Positions 1 through 6,532 of a stretch of 14,864 bases of DNA are shown here, piece by piece (the stretch's first letter is position 1; every line of letters starts with the position of its first letter). Source of the DNA: B3-G11 sp036985855 (GTDB lineage Bacteria > Actinomycetota > Acidimicrobiia > Spongiisociales > UBA5794); contig BTQL01000056.1 of NCBI GenBank assembly GCA_036985855.1, positions 1 through 14,864 of the forward strand, written 5' to 3'. The notes under the pieces were generated by a model. It did no database searches. It was not told where the DNA came from and saw only the letters and a list, made by a program, of their open reading frames with translations. A program made the translations under genes and the position numbers.

Positions 1-1608
1 GAGATCGCCCACATGTGGTTCGGTGACCTTGTCACGATGAAGTGGTGGAACGGAATCTGGCTCAACGAGGCGTTCGCCACATTTGCCGAGATGAAGTGTG
101 TCGACGCATACAAGCCGGAATGGAAGCGCTGGTTGTCGTTCTCCGGTTCCCGTGCGATGAGCCAGGAAACCGATGCGCTTGCCGCGACCCGGCCGATCGA
201 GTTGGCCGTCGAGTCGCCCGAAGAGGCAAACGCCATGTTCGATGTGCTGACCTATCAGAAGGGGTCGTCCGTGCTGCGCATGCTCGAGCAGTATCTCGGT
301 GGGGAGACCTTCCGCGCCGGTGTCACCCGCTATCTCAAGACGCATGCCTACTCGAATACCGATACTCCCGATCTCTGGGCAGCGCTCGAGGCCGAGTCGG
401 GGGAACCTGTCGGGGAGATCATGGACACGTGGATCTTCCAGGGTGGTTACCCACGAGTATCCGTGTCGGTGAGTGGCGACGAATACAGTCTCTCCCAGGA
501 GCACTTTCGTTTCCTCGGTCGGGGCGAAAGAACATGGCAGGTTCCCGTGCTCTACCGCTCAAGTCAGGGCGAAGGGAGAGTCGTGCTCGGTGATGCACCG
601 GTGATGATCGAGGCGGGTGACGATCTGGTCATCAACGCCGGTGGGGAAGGTTTCTACCGGGTCAACTACGAAGGTGAGCTGCGTGATGGCGTGATCGAGG
701 GTCTCTCCGACCTCGATCCGATCGAGCGGTATTCGGTGGTATCTGACTCGTTCGCGAACGTGCTCGCCGGGGACGTGATGGGTGCAGAATTCCTTTCACT
801 CGTGTCGCACCTCACCGACGAGGATGAGCTTGACGTATGGCAGGCGGCACTTGGCGGATTGGATGAACTCGATCGGGTCGTTTCGTCCGACGACAGAGAG
901 GCGATGCAGGCATTCGTCACCGAACTCGTATCGCACAAGGCCGACGAACTCGGTTGGGTCGTTGAAGATGGCGAATCTGAACGGACCCGCGCGATGCGTG
1001 GTTTGCTACTCAAGTCGCTCGGCGTTCTCAGCAAGGACCGAGGCACTATCGCTGTCGCACGTTCGGTGCACGCAGGGAGCAGCGCGGTCGATGCGGAGAT
1101 CGCCGAGGCCGCGCTGATGATCACTGCCGCAAACGGAAGCGTGGAAGACTTCGACGCATTCATAGAGACATCCGAGAATGCCAAGGATCCGCAGACCAAG
1201 ATCAAGTATCTGCGTGCGGCGACGGCCATTCCGGATCCTATTGCTGCCGAGAAGATGATCCAGATGGTCCTGGACGGCGACATCCGTTCTCAGGATGCCT
1301 TCTGGGTACTCGCGCGTTTGATCGGCAACCGTGACTCTGGTGTTCAAGCCTGGGAGATGATCACCGAACATTGGGATGCGGTGCTCGCATCGATGCCTGT
1401 GCTCAACGGGCGCAGAATTCTCGACCTCGTTCAGTACCGCTCAGAGCCTGACGTCGCCGCAGGCATCATGCAGTGGTTCGAGACTCACGAGATTCCGAGC
1501 GGAGAGAAACTCGTCGCGCAGAAGATGGAGCAACTCCAGGTGCGTGTTGCCCTACGCGAACGAGAGTCCCACCGCCTCGGACAAGCCCTGAACCCGTCCT
1601 CCCTTTAG
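1..1608 (+). CDS. M1 family zinc aminopeptidase, C-terminal part (5'-truncated)
   Basis: This is the C-terminal part of a gluzincin aminopeptidase that removes N-terminal residues from peptides. The reading frame is open from base 1. The first codons read E-I-A-H, so the window begins inside the HExxH zinc motif and only its first His is missing. Numbering from base 1, E1 is the catalytic base, H4 a zinc ligand, and E23 in WLNEAF the third ligand. Y85 in LTYQKG is the conserved catalytic tyrosine. Residues beyond about 200 fit the helical ERAP1-like C-terminal domain of the family. About 535 residues are visible; full M1 enzymes are usually about 850. The missing part should carry the N-terminal beta domain and the GAMEN motif. 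The TAG stop lies within a strong hairpin. The downstream gene converges on it. The family assignment is firm; the substrate is unknown. Confidence 0.95.
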   Translation, partial: EIAHMWFGDLVTMKWWNGIWLNEAFATFAEMKCVDAYKPEWKRWLSFSGSRAMSQETDALAATRPIELAVESPEEANAMFDVLTYQKGSSVLRMLEQYLGGETFRAGVTRYLKTHAYSNTDTPDLWAALEAESGEPVGEIMDTWIFQGGYPRVSVSVSGDEYSLSQEHFRFLGRGERTWQVPVLYRSSQGEGRVVLGDAPVMIEAGDDLVINAGGEGFYRVNYEGELRDGVIEGLSDLDPIERYSVVSDSFANVLAGDVMGAEFLSLVSHLTDEDELDVWQAALGGLDELDRVVSSDDREAMQAFVTELVSHKADELGWVVEDGESERTRAMRGLLLKSLGVLSKDRGTIAVARSVHAGSSAVDAEIAEAALMITAANGSVEDFDAFIETSENAKDPQTKIKYLRAATAIPDPIAAEKMIQMVLDGDIRSQDAFWVLARLIGNRDSGVQAWEMITEHWDAVLASMPVLNGRRILDLVQYRSEPDVAAGIMQWFETHEIPSGEKLVAQKMEQLQVRVALRERESHRLGQALNPSSL

Positions 1609-1615
1609 GGGGGAC
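1596..1615 (+). terminator. Hairpin overlapping the aminopeptidase stop codon
   Basis: GTCCTCCC at 1596-1603 pairs with GGGGGGAC at 1608-1615, giving eight base pairs including one T-G wobble around a TTTA loop. The TAG stop at 1606-1608 straddles the loop and the 3' arm. There is no T-tract after it, which is common for actinobacterial terminators. The position, at the end of a gene facing a converging gene, supports a terminator role, but that is inferred. Confidence 0.5.
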
Positions 1616-1617
1616 AG

Positions 1618-1701
1618 GCGAGCTTGCGAGCCAGGGGGGTCTGCGAGCCTGCGAGCCCGGTGCGGGTGGAGTGCGGGGCGAGGCGGGCTTGCGAGCCAGG
1701 G
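1618..1701. repeat. Short intergenic repeat cluster (TGCGAGCC x4)
   Basis: A 19-base unit, gcgagcttgcgagccaggg at 1618-1636, recurs at 1683-1701 with one mismatch. The octamer TGCGAGCC occurs four times, at 1625-1632, 1642-1649, 1650-1657 and 1690-1697, the middle two in tandem. The cluster fills most of the 137-base gap between two converging genes. I see no coding potential in the gap. It may be a genome-wide intergenic repeat or a local duplication; the window alone cannot tell. Confidence 0.7.
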
Positions 1702-1745
1702 TGGCGTGGGAGCTCACGACCCTTGAGGGCTGGATTGAATGGCCT

Positions 1746-2384
1746 TCAGCGATCGGCGCGCAGCAGCCACAACGCGAGGTTGCCGCCTGCGACGATCTTC
1801 TCGCGGTCGATGTCGAGCCCGATGCCTGAAATCATTGCGGGGATCCCACCGCTGCGTAGATACGTTCGCCAGTTGCGGTAGTGATCCCGGCCTGCGATCC
1901 GCTCGGCAACCGTGGAGATCGCGCGCGTGACGCGACCTTTCGTCCGCAACGAGCCCGTTCGATAGTCGATCACCAGGATTCTTCCATCTGGCCGAACCAC
2001 GCGCGCCATCTCTGAGAGCACTCCGGTCCGCGTGGCATCGTCGAGTTCGTGCAAGAAGAGCGAAGTGAAGACGAGGTCGAAGGAGGCCTCGTCGTATGGG
2101 AGGGCTGCTGCGTCTCCAACGCGTAGTTCGGCACGGTCGCCGAGTCTGCTGCGGGCCTGCTCGAGCATGGCGGGTGACAGGTCGATACCGCTGCATGTCG
2201 CGCCAGACTCGACATACGCCTCGAGGTGCGCTCCCGTGCCGCAACCAACATCGAGCACCCTCATCGATTCGTCCGGAGGGAACAGCTTCAATCCGATCGC
2301 ACGAAGAGGCGCGTTTACCGGCTCGAGCAGGCGGTCATAGAACCTTGCAACCCGCCTATATGCATCCTTGGTGTCTTCAGGCAT
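1746..2384 (-). CDS. Class I SAM-dependent methyltransferase (UbiE/Methyltransf_11-like)
   Basis: A 212-residue protein with a Rossmann-type methyltransferase core. Motif I, VLDVGCGTGAHL, is at residues 43-54 and binds S-adenosylmethionine. The acidic residue after strand 2 is D68 in SGIDLS. GDAAALPY at 90-97 and the stretch FDLVFTSLFLHEL at 102-114 match the later motifs. The C-terminal HYRNWRTYLRSGG resembles the UbiE/quinone methyltransferase group, but the acceptor cannot be named from sequence. I chose the ATG at 2382-2384, which gives a normal family N-terminus (DAYRRVARFYDRL). The frame stays open to 2825, but that extension runs antisense through the DUF805 gene and matches nothing. 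No clear Shine-Dalgarno sequence precedes the start. The gene converges on the aminopeptidase gene and diverges from DUF805. Confidence 0.9.
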   Translation of the reverse strand: MPEDTKDAYRRVARFYDRLLEPVNAPLRAIGLKLFPPDESMRVLDVGCGTGAHLEAYVESGATCSGIDLSPAMLEQARSRLGDRAELRVGDAAALPYDEASFDLVFTSLFLHELDDATRTGVLSEMARVVRPDGRILVIDYRTGSLRTKGRVTRAISTVAERIAGRDHYRNWRTYLRSGGIPAMISGIGLDIDREKIVAGGNLALWLLRADR

Positions 2385-2411
2385 CGGTCGTGACGATAGT
2401 GGGAGATGCTG

Positions 2412-2419
2412 CCACGTGG
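2412..2419. promoter_or_regulatory. CCACGTGG palindrome in a divergent intergenic region
   Basis: An 8-base perfect palindrome lies in the 69-base gap (2385-2453) between the divergent methyltransferase and DUF805 starts. Its position could suit an operator acting on either gene. An 8-base palindrome in GC-rich DNA can arise by chance, so this is only a candidate. I see no convincing -35/-10 pair in the gap. Confidence 0.2.
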
Positions 2420-2453
2420 GGGTAGGGTCATATGGTTCAACGAGAGGGAGATC

Positions 2454-2807
2454 ATGGGCGAATTTGACTGGAAGCATATTCTGTTCGCCTTCGATGGGCG
2501 GATCAACCGGGGCAAGTTCTGGCTGGGTGCCGCTGTGATATGGGTCGCGATCACGCTCTCCTTCTTCATCGCGGTCGCGGTGAATTCGCCGATAGGCTGG
2601 TTTCTCTTCGTGCTCGCATACACTGTCGTGTTCTGGGCTGGGCTCTCGATCAGCATCAAGCGGTGGCATGACCGCGACAAGTCCGGTTGGTGGATCCTGA
2701 TCGGTTTTGTACCCGTCATCGGTATCTGGGCGCTCATCGAGACAGGTTTCCTTGAAGGAACCAAGGGTGACAACACCTACGGACCCGACCCTCTGGCGGG
2801 GGGCTAG
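2454..2807 (+). CDS. DUF805 family small membrane protein
   Basis: A 117-residue inner-membrane protein of the DUF805 (YhaH/YhaI-like) family, whose biochemical role is unknown. The family hallmarks are all visible: FDGRINRGKFW at residues 13-23, then hydrophobic segments near 22-43 and 47-66. IKRWHDRDKSGWW follows at about 68-80, then a third hydrophobic segment (about 79-97) and the C-terminal GTKGDNTYGPDP motif. I placed the start at the ATG at 2454 because GAGGGAG lies just upstream as a ribosome binding site and the family begins close to this point. An earlier in-frame ATG at 2406 would add 16 residues that do not resemble the family. It stands alone, divergent from the methyltransferase and upstream of a two-component pair. 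Confidence 0.92.
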   Translation: MGEFDWKHILFAFDGRINRGKFWLGAAVIWVAITLSFFIAVAVNSPIGWFLFVLAYTVVFWAGLSISIKRWHDRDKSGWWILIGFVPVIGIWALIETGFLEGTKGDNTYGPDPLAGG

Positions 2808-2856
2808 TGCCGCCCGTCGGCCCACCTCGATTCCGAACTGACGATCGTGCGTCTCT

Positions 2857-2874
2857 TCTCATCTGAATCTCATC
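2857..2874 (+). promoter_or_regulatory. Direct-repeat operator candidate for OmpR-type regulator
   Basis: TCTCATC occurs at 2857-2863 and again at 2868-2874, a direct repeat with an 11-base period. OmpR/PhoB-family regulators bind tandem half-sites about one helical turn apart, and many such operons are autoregulated. This site lies 13 bases upstream of the regulator's own start codon. Autoregulation is inferred from that arrangement. The short distance would place the site inside or right against the core promoter. Confidence 0.5.
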
Positions 2875-2887
2875 GATCCCTGCGATC

Positions 2888-3571
2888 ATGACCGCCATGA
2901 AACCTCAGATCCTCGTTGCCGACGACGATGAGATGATCGCTGCGAGCATTCGCAGAGCTCTCATCTATGAGGGTTACGACGTCGAGGTTGTACACGACGG
3001 CGCACAGGCACTCGCCGCGGCGCGCGATCATCAACCCGATCTCGTGGTTCTCGACGTGATGATGCCCGAGATCGACGGTGTGGAGGTGTGTCGAAGGCTC
3101 AGGGCAGAAGGCGATGTTCCTGTGCTGATGCTCACAGCCAAGGACACCGTTGCCGATCGAGTCCTCGGTCTCGATTCTGGTGCAGACGACTACCTCGTCA
3201 AACCGTTCGCATACGAGGAGCTTCTCGCTCGTGTACGGAGTCTCTTTCGCAGGAGGAAGCCGGGAACTCACGAAGTGCTCCGATGCGCCGACGTGGTCGC
3301 GGACGTGGAGGCATTCGAGGTCACGCGCGGTGAGAGGCAAGTGGAGTTCACGGTGCTCGAGTTCAGGCTTCTCGAGTATCTTCTCCGCAACCAGCGGATC
3401 GTGCTCAGCCGTTCTCGGATTCTCGAAGCTGTTTGGGGACTCGACGTGGAGACGACAAGCAACGTCGTTGACGTCTACATCCGGTATCTCCGCAACAAGC
3501 TCGAGGCGGTCGGGGAGCCGAGGCTCATCCACACCGTCCGTGGAGCCGGCTATGTGCTCAGGGCCGAGTAG
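2888..3571 (+). CDS. OmpR/PhoB-family response regulator
   Basis: A 227-residue DNA-binding response regulator, the output half of a two-component system with the kinase that follows. The N-terminal receiver (about 6-118) has the acidic pocket D12-D14, phospho-acceptor D56 in VLDVMMPE, T83 and K105, all intact. The C-terminal winged helix (about 128-226) shows the family features LEFRLLEYLLRN, SRSRILEAVWG, and the recognition-helix region NVVDVYIRYLRNKL followed by IHTVRGAGYVL. It most resembles the actinobacterial MprA/TcrA type, but the regulon is unknown. Two ATGs are possible, 2888 and 2897. Neither has a clear Shine-Dalgarno, so a leaderless transcript is possible. The stop TAG abuts the kinase ATG with no gap. 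An 11-base-period direct repeat just upstream suggests autoregulation. Confidence 0.95.
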   Translation: MTAMKPQILVADDDEMIAASIRRALIYEGYDVEVVHDGAQALAAARDHQPDLVVLDVMMPEIDGVEVCRRLRAEGDVPVLMLTAKDTVADRVLGLDSGADDYLVKPFAYEELLARVRSLFRRRKPGTHEVLRCADVVADVEAFEVTRGERQVEFTVLEFRLLEYLLRNQRIVLSRSRILEAVWGLDVETTSNVVDVYIRYLRNKLEAVGEPRLIHTVRGAGYVLRAE

Positions 3572-4954
3572 ATGAAGATCCGGTGGCGCCTGACCTGGTA
3601 CGGCATCGGGTTCACTGCGCTCGTATTGGTCGGGTTCATACTGATTCTCAGTCTCCTCATCGCGGGAACTGCGAGCACCGAGCAGGACGCCCTGCTCGGC
3701 GGTATTGCTGAGGAGACAGCAGCGGGACTCAACGTGGCATCTGCGGGAGACATCGACCTTCCAGTGCCACCCGTGCTTCCCGACGCGTCGACATCTGATC
3801 AACCGTTCCTCACCGTTTACGACGAGGAGGGCCAGGTGCTGTACGCCACGGGTCTCGTCGGTGGAGCGCCGCTCGACCTCCCGGCATCCGTTCATGTCGA
3901 GACACTCGAGAAGGGATCATCAAGTGTGAGCGTCGACGGGGTTCGCGTACAGGTTTGGCGATGGGACAACCCTACGTACGGAGTCGGTGTGGTCGCTGCA
4001 TCCCAGAGCGAACGGGTTGCCGAGTCACAGCTACGGGGCGCACAGAACTTCCTGGTGGTGTTCGGCATCATCGCCTTGACGGCTGCTGCGATCGGTGCAT
4101 GGTTCATGGCGGCGAGGGCTTTACGGCCGCTCAAGACTCTCGCCGACACGACAGAGCGCATCGGAGAGACGGGGGATCTCTCCGAGAGGCTTCCCGATGT
4201 GAAGCAGGACGATGAGGTCGGCGCGTTGACTGTGTCCTTCAACGCGATGCTCGCCGGTCTCGAAATTGCTCGAAGAGATCGAGATCTTACGATCGACACG
4301 CAAAAGCGCTTCGTTGCCGACGCGTCACACGAGCTGCGAAGTCCGTTGACCTCGATCAGGGCGAACGCAGGGTTCCTTGTGGAGCGTCGGGACGCATCCG
4401 ATGCCGACCGCCGCGATGCGAGTCGTGACATCAAACACGAAGCCGATCGGATGAGCGACCTGATCGATGATCTGCTGACTCTCGCCAGGTCCGACATCCG
4501 GATCGACGACACCCAGGATTTCGCACCGGTGGACCTCGCCGCCGTTGCTCGATCCGTCCAGCGGAGGGCTCGCAACCTCGAACTCTCCGTGGAGGTTCAG
4601 ACACCTGAAACCGCCGTCGTCCTGGGGCATGATGGTGAGCTGTCGGAGCTGATCTGGATCCTCGTCGACAACGCGGACCGCCACGGGGGGAGTTCCGCTG
4701 CGATCACCATCGATCAGGATGGCGAACGCATCACCATCGAGGTCACGGATGACGGCGATGGGCTTCCCGACGAAGACCTCGGGAGGGTGTTCGACCGGTT
4801 CCACAGGGCAGATCCCGCCCGCAGCGGACCCGGTCACGGCCTGGGACTCGCCATCGCCCGTGCGATCACCGAACGCCATGGCGGCTCGATCGAGGCAACG
4901 AACCAGTCCGACGGCGGGGCGCGGTTCACAGTCGTGCTTCCGTCGACGAACTGA
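3572..4954 (+). CDS. Membrane sensor histidine kinase
   Basis: A 460-residue transmembrane kinase, partner of the preceding regulator. Membrane segments lie at about 10-32 and 158-180, enclosing an extracytoplasmic sensor of about 125 residues that I cannot assign to a known fold. HAMP covers about 180-232. The HisKA domain has phospho-acceptor H253 in DASHELRSPLT. The ATPase domain has N367 (ILVDNADRHGG), the G1 box DDGDGLPD at 393-400, the F box VFDRFHRAD and the G2 box GHGLGLA at 421-427. All key residues are present, so it should be active. The layout resembles the MprB/BaeS type. The start codon directly follows the regulator's stop codon, implying one transcript and coupled translation. 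The stimulus is unknown. Confidence 0.95.
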   Translation: MKIRWRLTWYGIGFTALVLVGFILILSLLIAGTASTEQDALLGGIAEETAAGLNVASAGDIDLPVPPVLPDASTSDQPFLTVYDEEGQVLYATGLVGGAPLDLPASVHVETLEKGSSSVSVDGVRVQVWRWDNPTYGVGVVAASQSERVAESQLRGAQNFLVVFGIIALTAAAIGAWFMAARALRPLKTLADTTERIGETGDLSERLPDVKQDDEVGALTVSFNAMLAGLEIARRDRDLTIDTQKRFVADASHELRSPLTSIRANAGFLVERRDASDADRRDASRDIKHEADRMSDLIDDLLTLARSDIRIDDTQDFAPVDLAAVARSVQRRARNLELSVEVQTPETAVVLGHDGELSELIWILVDNADRHGGSSAAITIDQDGERITIEVTDDGDGLPDEDLGRVFDRFHRADPARSGPGHGLGLAIARAITERHGGSIEATNQSDGGARFTVVLPSTN

Positions 4955-4960
4955 GCGAGG

Positions 4961-4983
4961 CCAACGCCCTCTGAGGCGGTTGG
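4961..4983. terminator. Bidirectional hairpin between converging genes
   Basis: CCAAC (4961-4965) pairs with GTTGG (4979-4983) and GCC (4966-4968) with GGC (4975-4977), leaving one bulged G at 4978 and a CTCTGA loop. It sits in the 33-base gap between the kinase stop and the converging Ddn-like gene stop, so it could serve both strands. No T-tract is visible on either side. The terminator role is inferred from position. Confidence 0.45.
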
Positions 4984-4987
4984 GAAC

Positions 4988-5401
4988 CTACCGGAGCCAG
5001 ACCAGGGGAATCTGTCGATCGGTTCTCGACTGATAGACGGCGTAGTCGCCGTAGGCGGCGACGACCCTTGGCCACCACTCTGAGCGCTCACTCTCAGTCA
5101 TCGTTCCTGCTTCGACCTCGCGGTGCTCTCCGAGGATCTGGACCGATGCCTTGGTATTGGCAACGAGATTGCGATACCACTCGGGGTGGTGCGATCGACC
5201 CCCGTACGAGGCGATCACAACGAGTCGATTGCCGTCGCGGAGATAGAGCAGCGGCACGGTGTGCTTGTTGCCCGTTGCACGGCCGGTGGTGGTCAGCAAG
5301 AGCATGTCGTTGTTGACGAGTCTGCGTCCGACGCGGCCGGCGGTCATCCGATAGAGGTACGTATGGAGGATCGACAACAGCCTGACGGTCGTGTCCCTCA
5401 A
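4988..5401 (-). CDS. Ddn-like deazaflavin (F420)-dependent nitroreductase family protein
   Basis: A 137-residue single-domain protein of the F420H2-dependent nitroreductase (Ddn/FDOR-B) family, with a split beta-barrel fold that binds the deazaflavin F420. Visible family motifs are LLLTTTGRATGNKHTVPLLY at 34-53, VIASYGGRSHHPEWYRNL at 62-79, and C-terminal YQSRTDRQIPLVWL at 123-136. Natural substrates of most members are unknown; quinone or lipid-soluble acceptors are typical of the group. The start used is TTG at 5401, which shares bases with the TGA stop of the upstream small gene (TTGA overlap). This start retains an N-terminal helix (RLLSILHTYLYRM) usual in the family. The first in-frame ATG, at 5347, would remove it. 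The protein implies that the host makes F420, which fits an actinobacterium. Confidence 0.88.
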   Translation of the reverse strand: MRDTTVRLLSILHTYLYRMTAGRVGRRLVNNDMLLLTTTGRATGNKHTVPLLYLRDGNRLVVIASYGGRSHHPEWYRNLVANTKASVQILGEHREVEAGTMTESERSEWWPRVVAAYGDYAVYQSRTDRQIPLVWLR

Positions 5402-5691
5402 GCCAGGTCTGATCTTCGTCTGGGAACTTTGCGAACGTTCGCCGCCACCCCGAGACGATCGCGATCTTCCTGAGGTGCCGAACGGCTACCGAACACCCTG
5501 ACGAACCATGATTTGCGTCGGGATCGGGGGAGCGTGGAGTACCTCTCTCGTCTGTGCAGCTGGAGGTATATCGTCGTTGACCCGTCGTCGTTGTGCTCTG
5601 CGTCGAGAGCGTTGGCGCTGCGGATGTAGTCGCTCAGGAGGAATTCACCTTTGTCCTTGGGGGTGTCGCAATCGAGGTCCACATCTGTCAT
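5398..5691 (-). CDS. Hypothetical small protein upstream of the Ddn-like gene
   Basis: A 97-residue open frame I do not recognise. The N-terminal half is acidic (TDVDLDCDTPKDKGEF at residues 2-17) and contains a possible short beta stretch (STTIYLQLHR). The C-terminal half is strongly basic (RSRRKSWFVRVFGSR and VPRRRSDL). No signal peptide or membrane helix is visible. It starts with ATG 15 bases after the alpha/beta hydrolase stop and ends in a 4-nt TTGA overlap with the next gene, a pattern typical of real operon members. Codon use in the first half favours G or C in third position, as in neighbouring genes. Against it: no Shine-Dalgarno and no family recognised. The region would otherwise be an unusually large hole in a tight gene run. 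Confidence 0.5.
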   Translation of the reverse strand: MTDVDLDCDTPKDKGEFLLSDYIRSANALDAEHNDDGSTTIYLQLHRRERYSTLPRSRRKSWFVRVFGSRSAPQEDRDRLGVAANVRKVPRRRSDLA

Positions 5692-5706
5692 GAATGAGAC
5701 GATAGG

Positions 5707-6495
5707 TCAATGCCTGCCGAGATTAACGCTATTGAGCCAGTCGAGGATCGTTCTGGCCGGGCCCTCCCATCCGGGTTCGAGCATCATGTCGTGTCCCATT
5801 CCTCCGAAGATGACGGCTTCGGTGTTGTACGCCCTTGCTGTTGCTTTGATTTCGGCAGGAGAGAAGATCGCATCGAACTGCGCACCGAGCACGAGCATTG
5901 GATCGTGGACGCGAGAGGTCCGCGCCAGATCGATGATCATCTCGAGGTACGCCGGATACGACTCGTCCTGAAGCAGTTCAACGTACCGGCGCGCGTCTGC
6001 CGCGCGCATCTGCGGTCCGAAGAGTAGGGAGATGGCTCGATGGGGATCATCCACGATCGGGCCGAGTGACAGTGATATGTTCGCCCTGAGAAATGCGACG
6101 GGGTGGTCACGGATGACTCGCATGGTTGCGCCGATCGCTCCCTTGACAGGAACCGGAGCCAAGAGCACACCCGCGGCTGCCCGGTACTGCGAGAGATACT
6201 GCTGGACGACCAGCCCGCCCATGGAGTGTCCGACCAGCACGGGATCGTGGTCGAGCTCGAGAACGAGCCTTCGGACATCGTGGACGTAGTGAGCGATTCG
6301 TGCAGCCCGCACACTTCCGTCCGACCCTCCGTGTCCTCTGAGATCGATGGAATAGGAGGCGTAGCCATGGTCGGCGAAGAACTCCGTGAAGTGCTCATAC
6401 CAGCACCACGCTCCATGCCATGCTCCGTGGACAAATACGATCTGTTGGGGTTGTGGTTCGCCCAGCGGTTCGGTGACGACAACGTTGATCTCCAT
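5707..6495 (-). CDS. Alpha/beta hydrolase (Abhydrolase_6/lysophospholipase-like)
   Basis: A 262-residue soluble serine hydrolase. The oxyanion region is FVHGAWHGAW at 21-30. The nucleophile elbow GHSMGG at 89-94 gives S91. The likely acid is D208 in LGAQFDAIFS, and the base is H235 in GGMGHDMMLE, so a full catalytic triad is present. RGHGGSDG at 53-60 is the usual loop after strand 4. A cap domain would occupy about 115-195. The substrate cannot be predicted; esterase, lipase or lactonase activity are all possible. The ATG at 6495 gives a standard N-terminus and has no obvious Shine-Dalgarno. It lies 37 bases after the ABC-F gene and 15 bases before the small unknown gene, so it is probably a member of the same transcript. 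Confidence 0.9.
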   Translation of the reverse strand: MEINVVVTEPLGEPQPQQIVFVHGAWHGAWCWYEHFTEFFADHGYASYSIDLRGHGGSDGSVRAARIAHYVHDVRRLVLELDHDPVLVGHSMGGLVVQQYLSQYRAAAGVLLAPVPVKGAIGATMRVIRDHPVAFLRANISLSLGPIVDDPHRAISLLFGPQMRAADARRYVELLQDESYPAYLEMIIDLARTSRVHDPMLVLGAQFDAIFSPAEIKATARAYNTEAVIFGGMGHDMMLEPGWEGPARTILDWLNSVNLGRH

Positions 6496-6532
6496 GGTGG
6501 GACGATAACTCCCCGGTTGCCATCGCGTTTAC

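Noticed and set aside
666..1283. 205-residue Ser/Arg-rich minus-strand frame inside the aminopeptidase gene
   Set aside because: Low-complexity shadow of an M1 aminopeptidase whose own frame is intact.
1618..1701. CRISPR array
   Set aside because: The repeat units are only 8-19 bases, spacing is irregular, and no cas genes are present.
1473..1829. 118-residue plus-strand frame across the aminopeptidase end and the repeat cluster
   Set aside because: It overlaps two real genes in other frames, is Arg/Pro/Gly-rich from the GC-rich repeats, and has no family features.
2385..2825. N-terminal extension of the methyltransferase frame up to 2825
   Set aside because: The added 147 residues do not resemble a methyltransferase or any domain I know, and run antisense through the DUF805 gene. 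The internal ATG at 2384 fits the family length.
2870..3895. 341-residue minus-strand open frame over the two-component genes
   Set aside because: It is antisense to an intact response regulator and kinase. The translation is rich in His, Arg and Glu, as expected of a shadow frame, with no domain.
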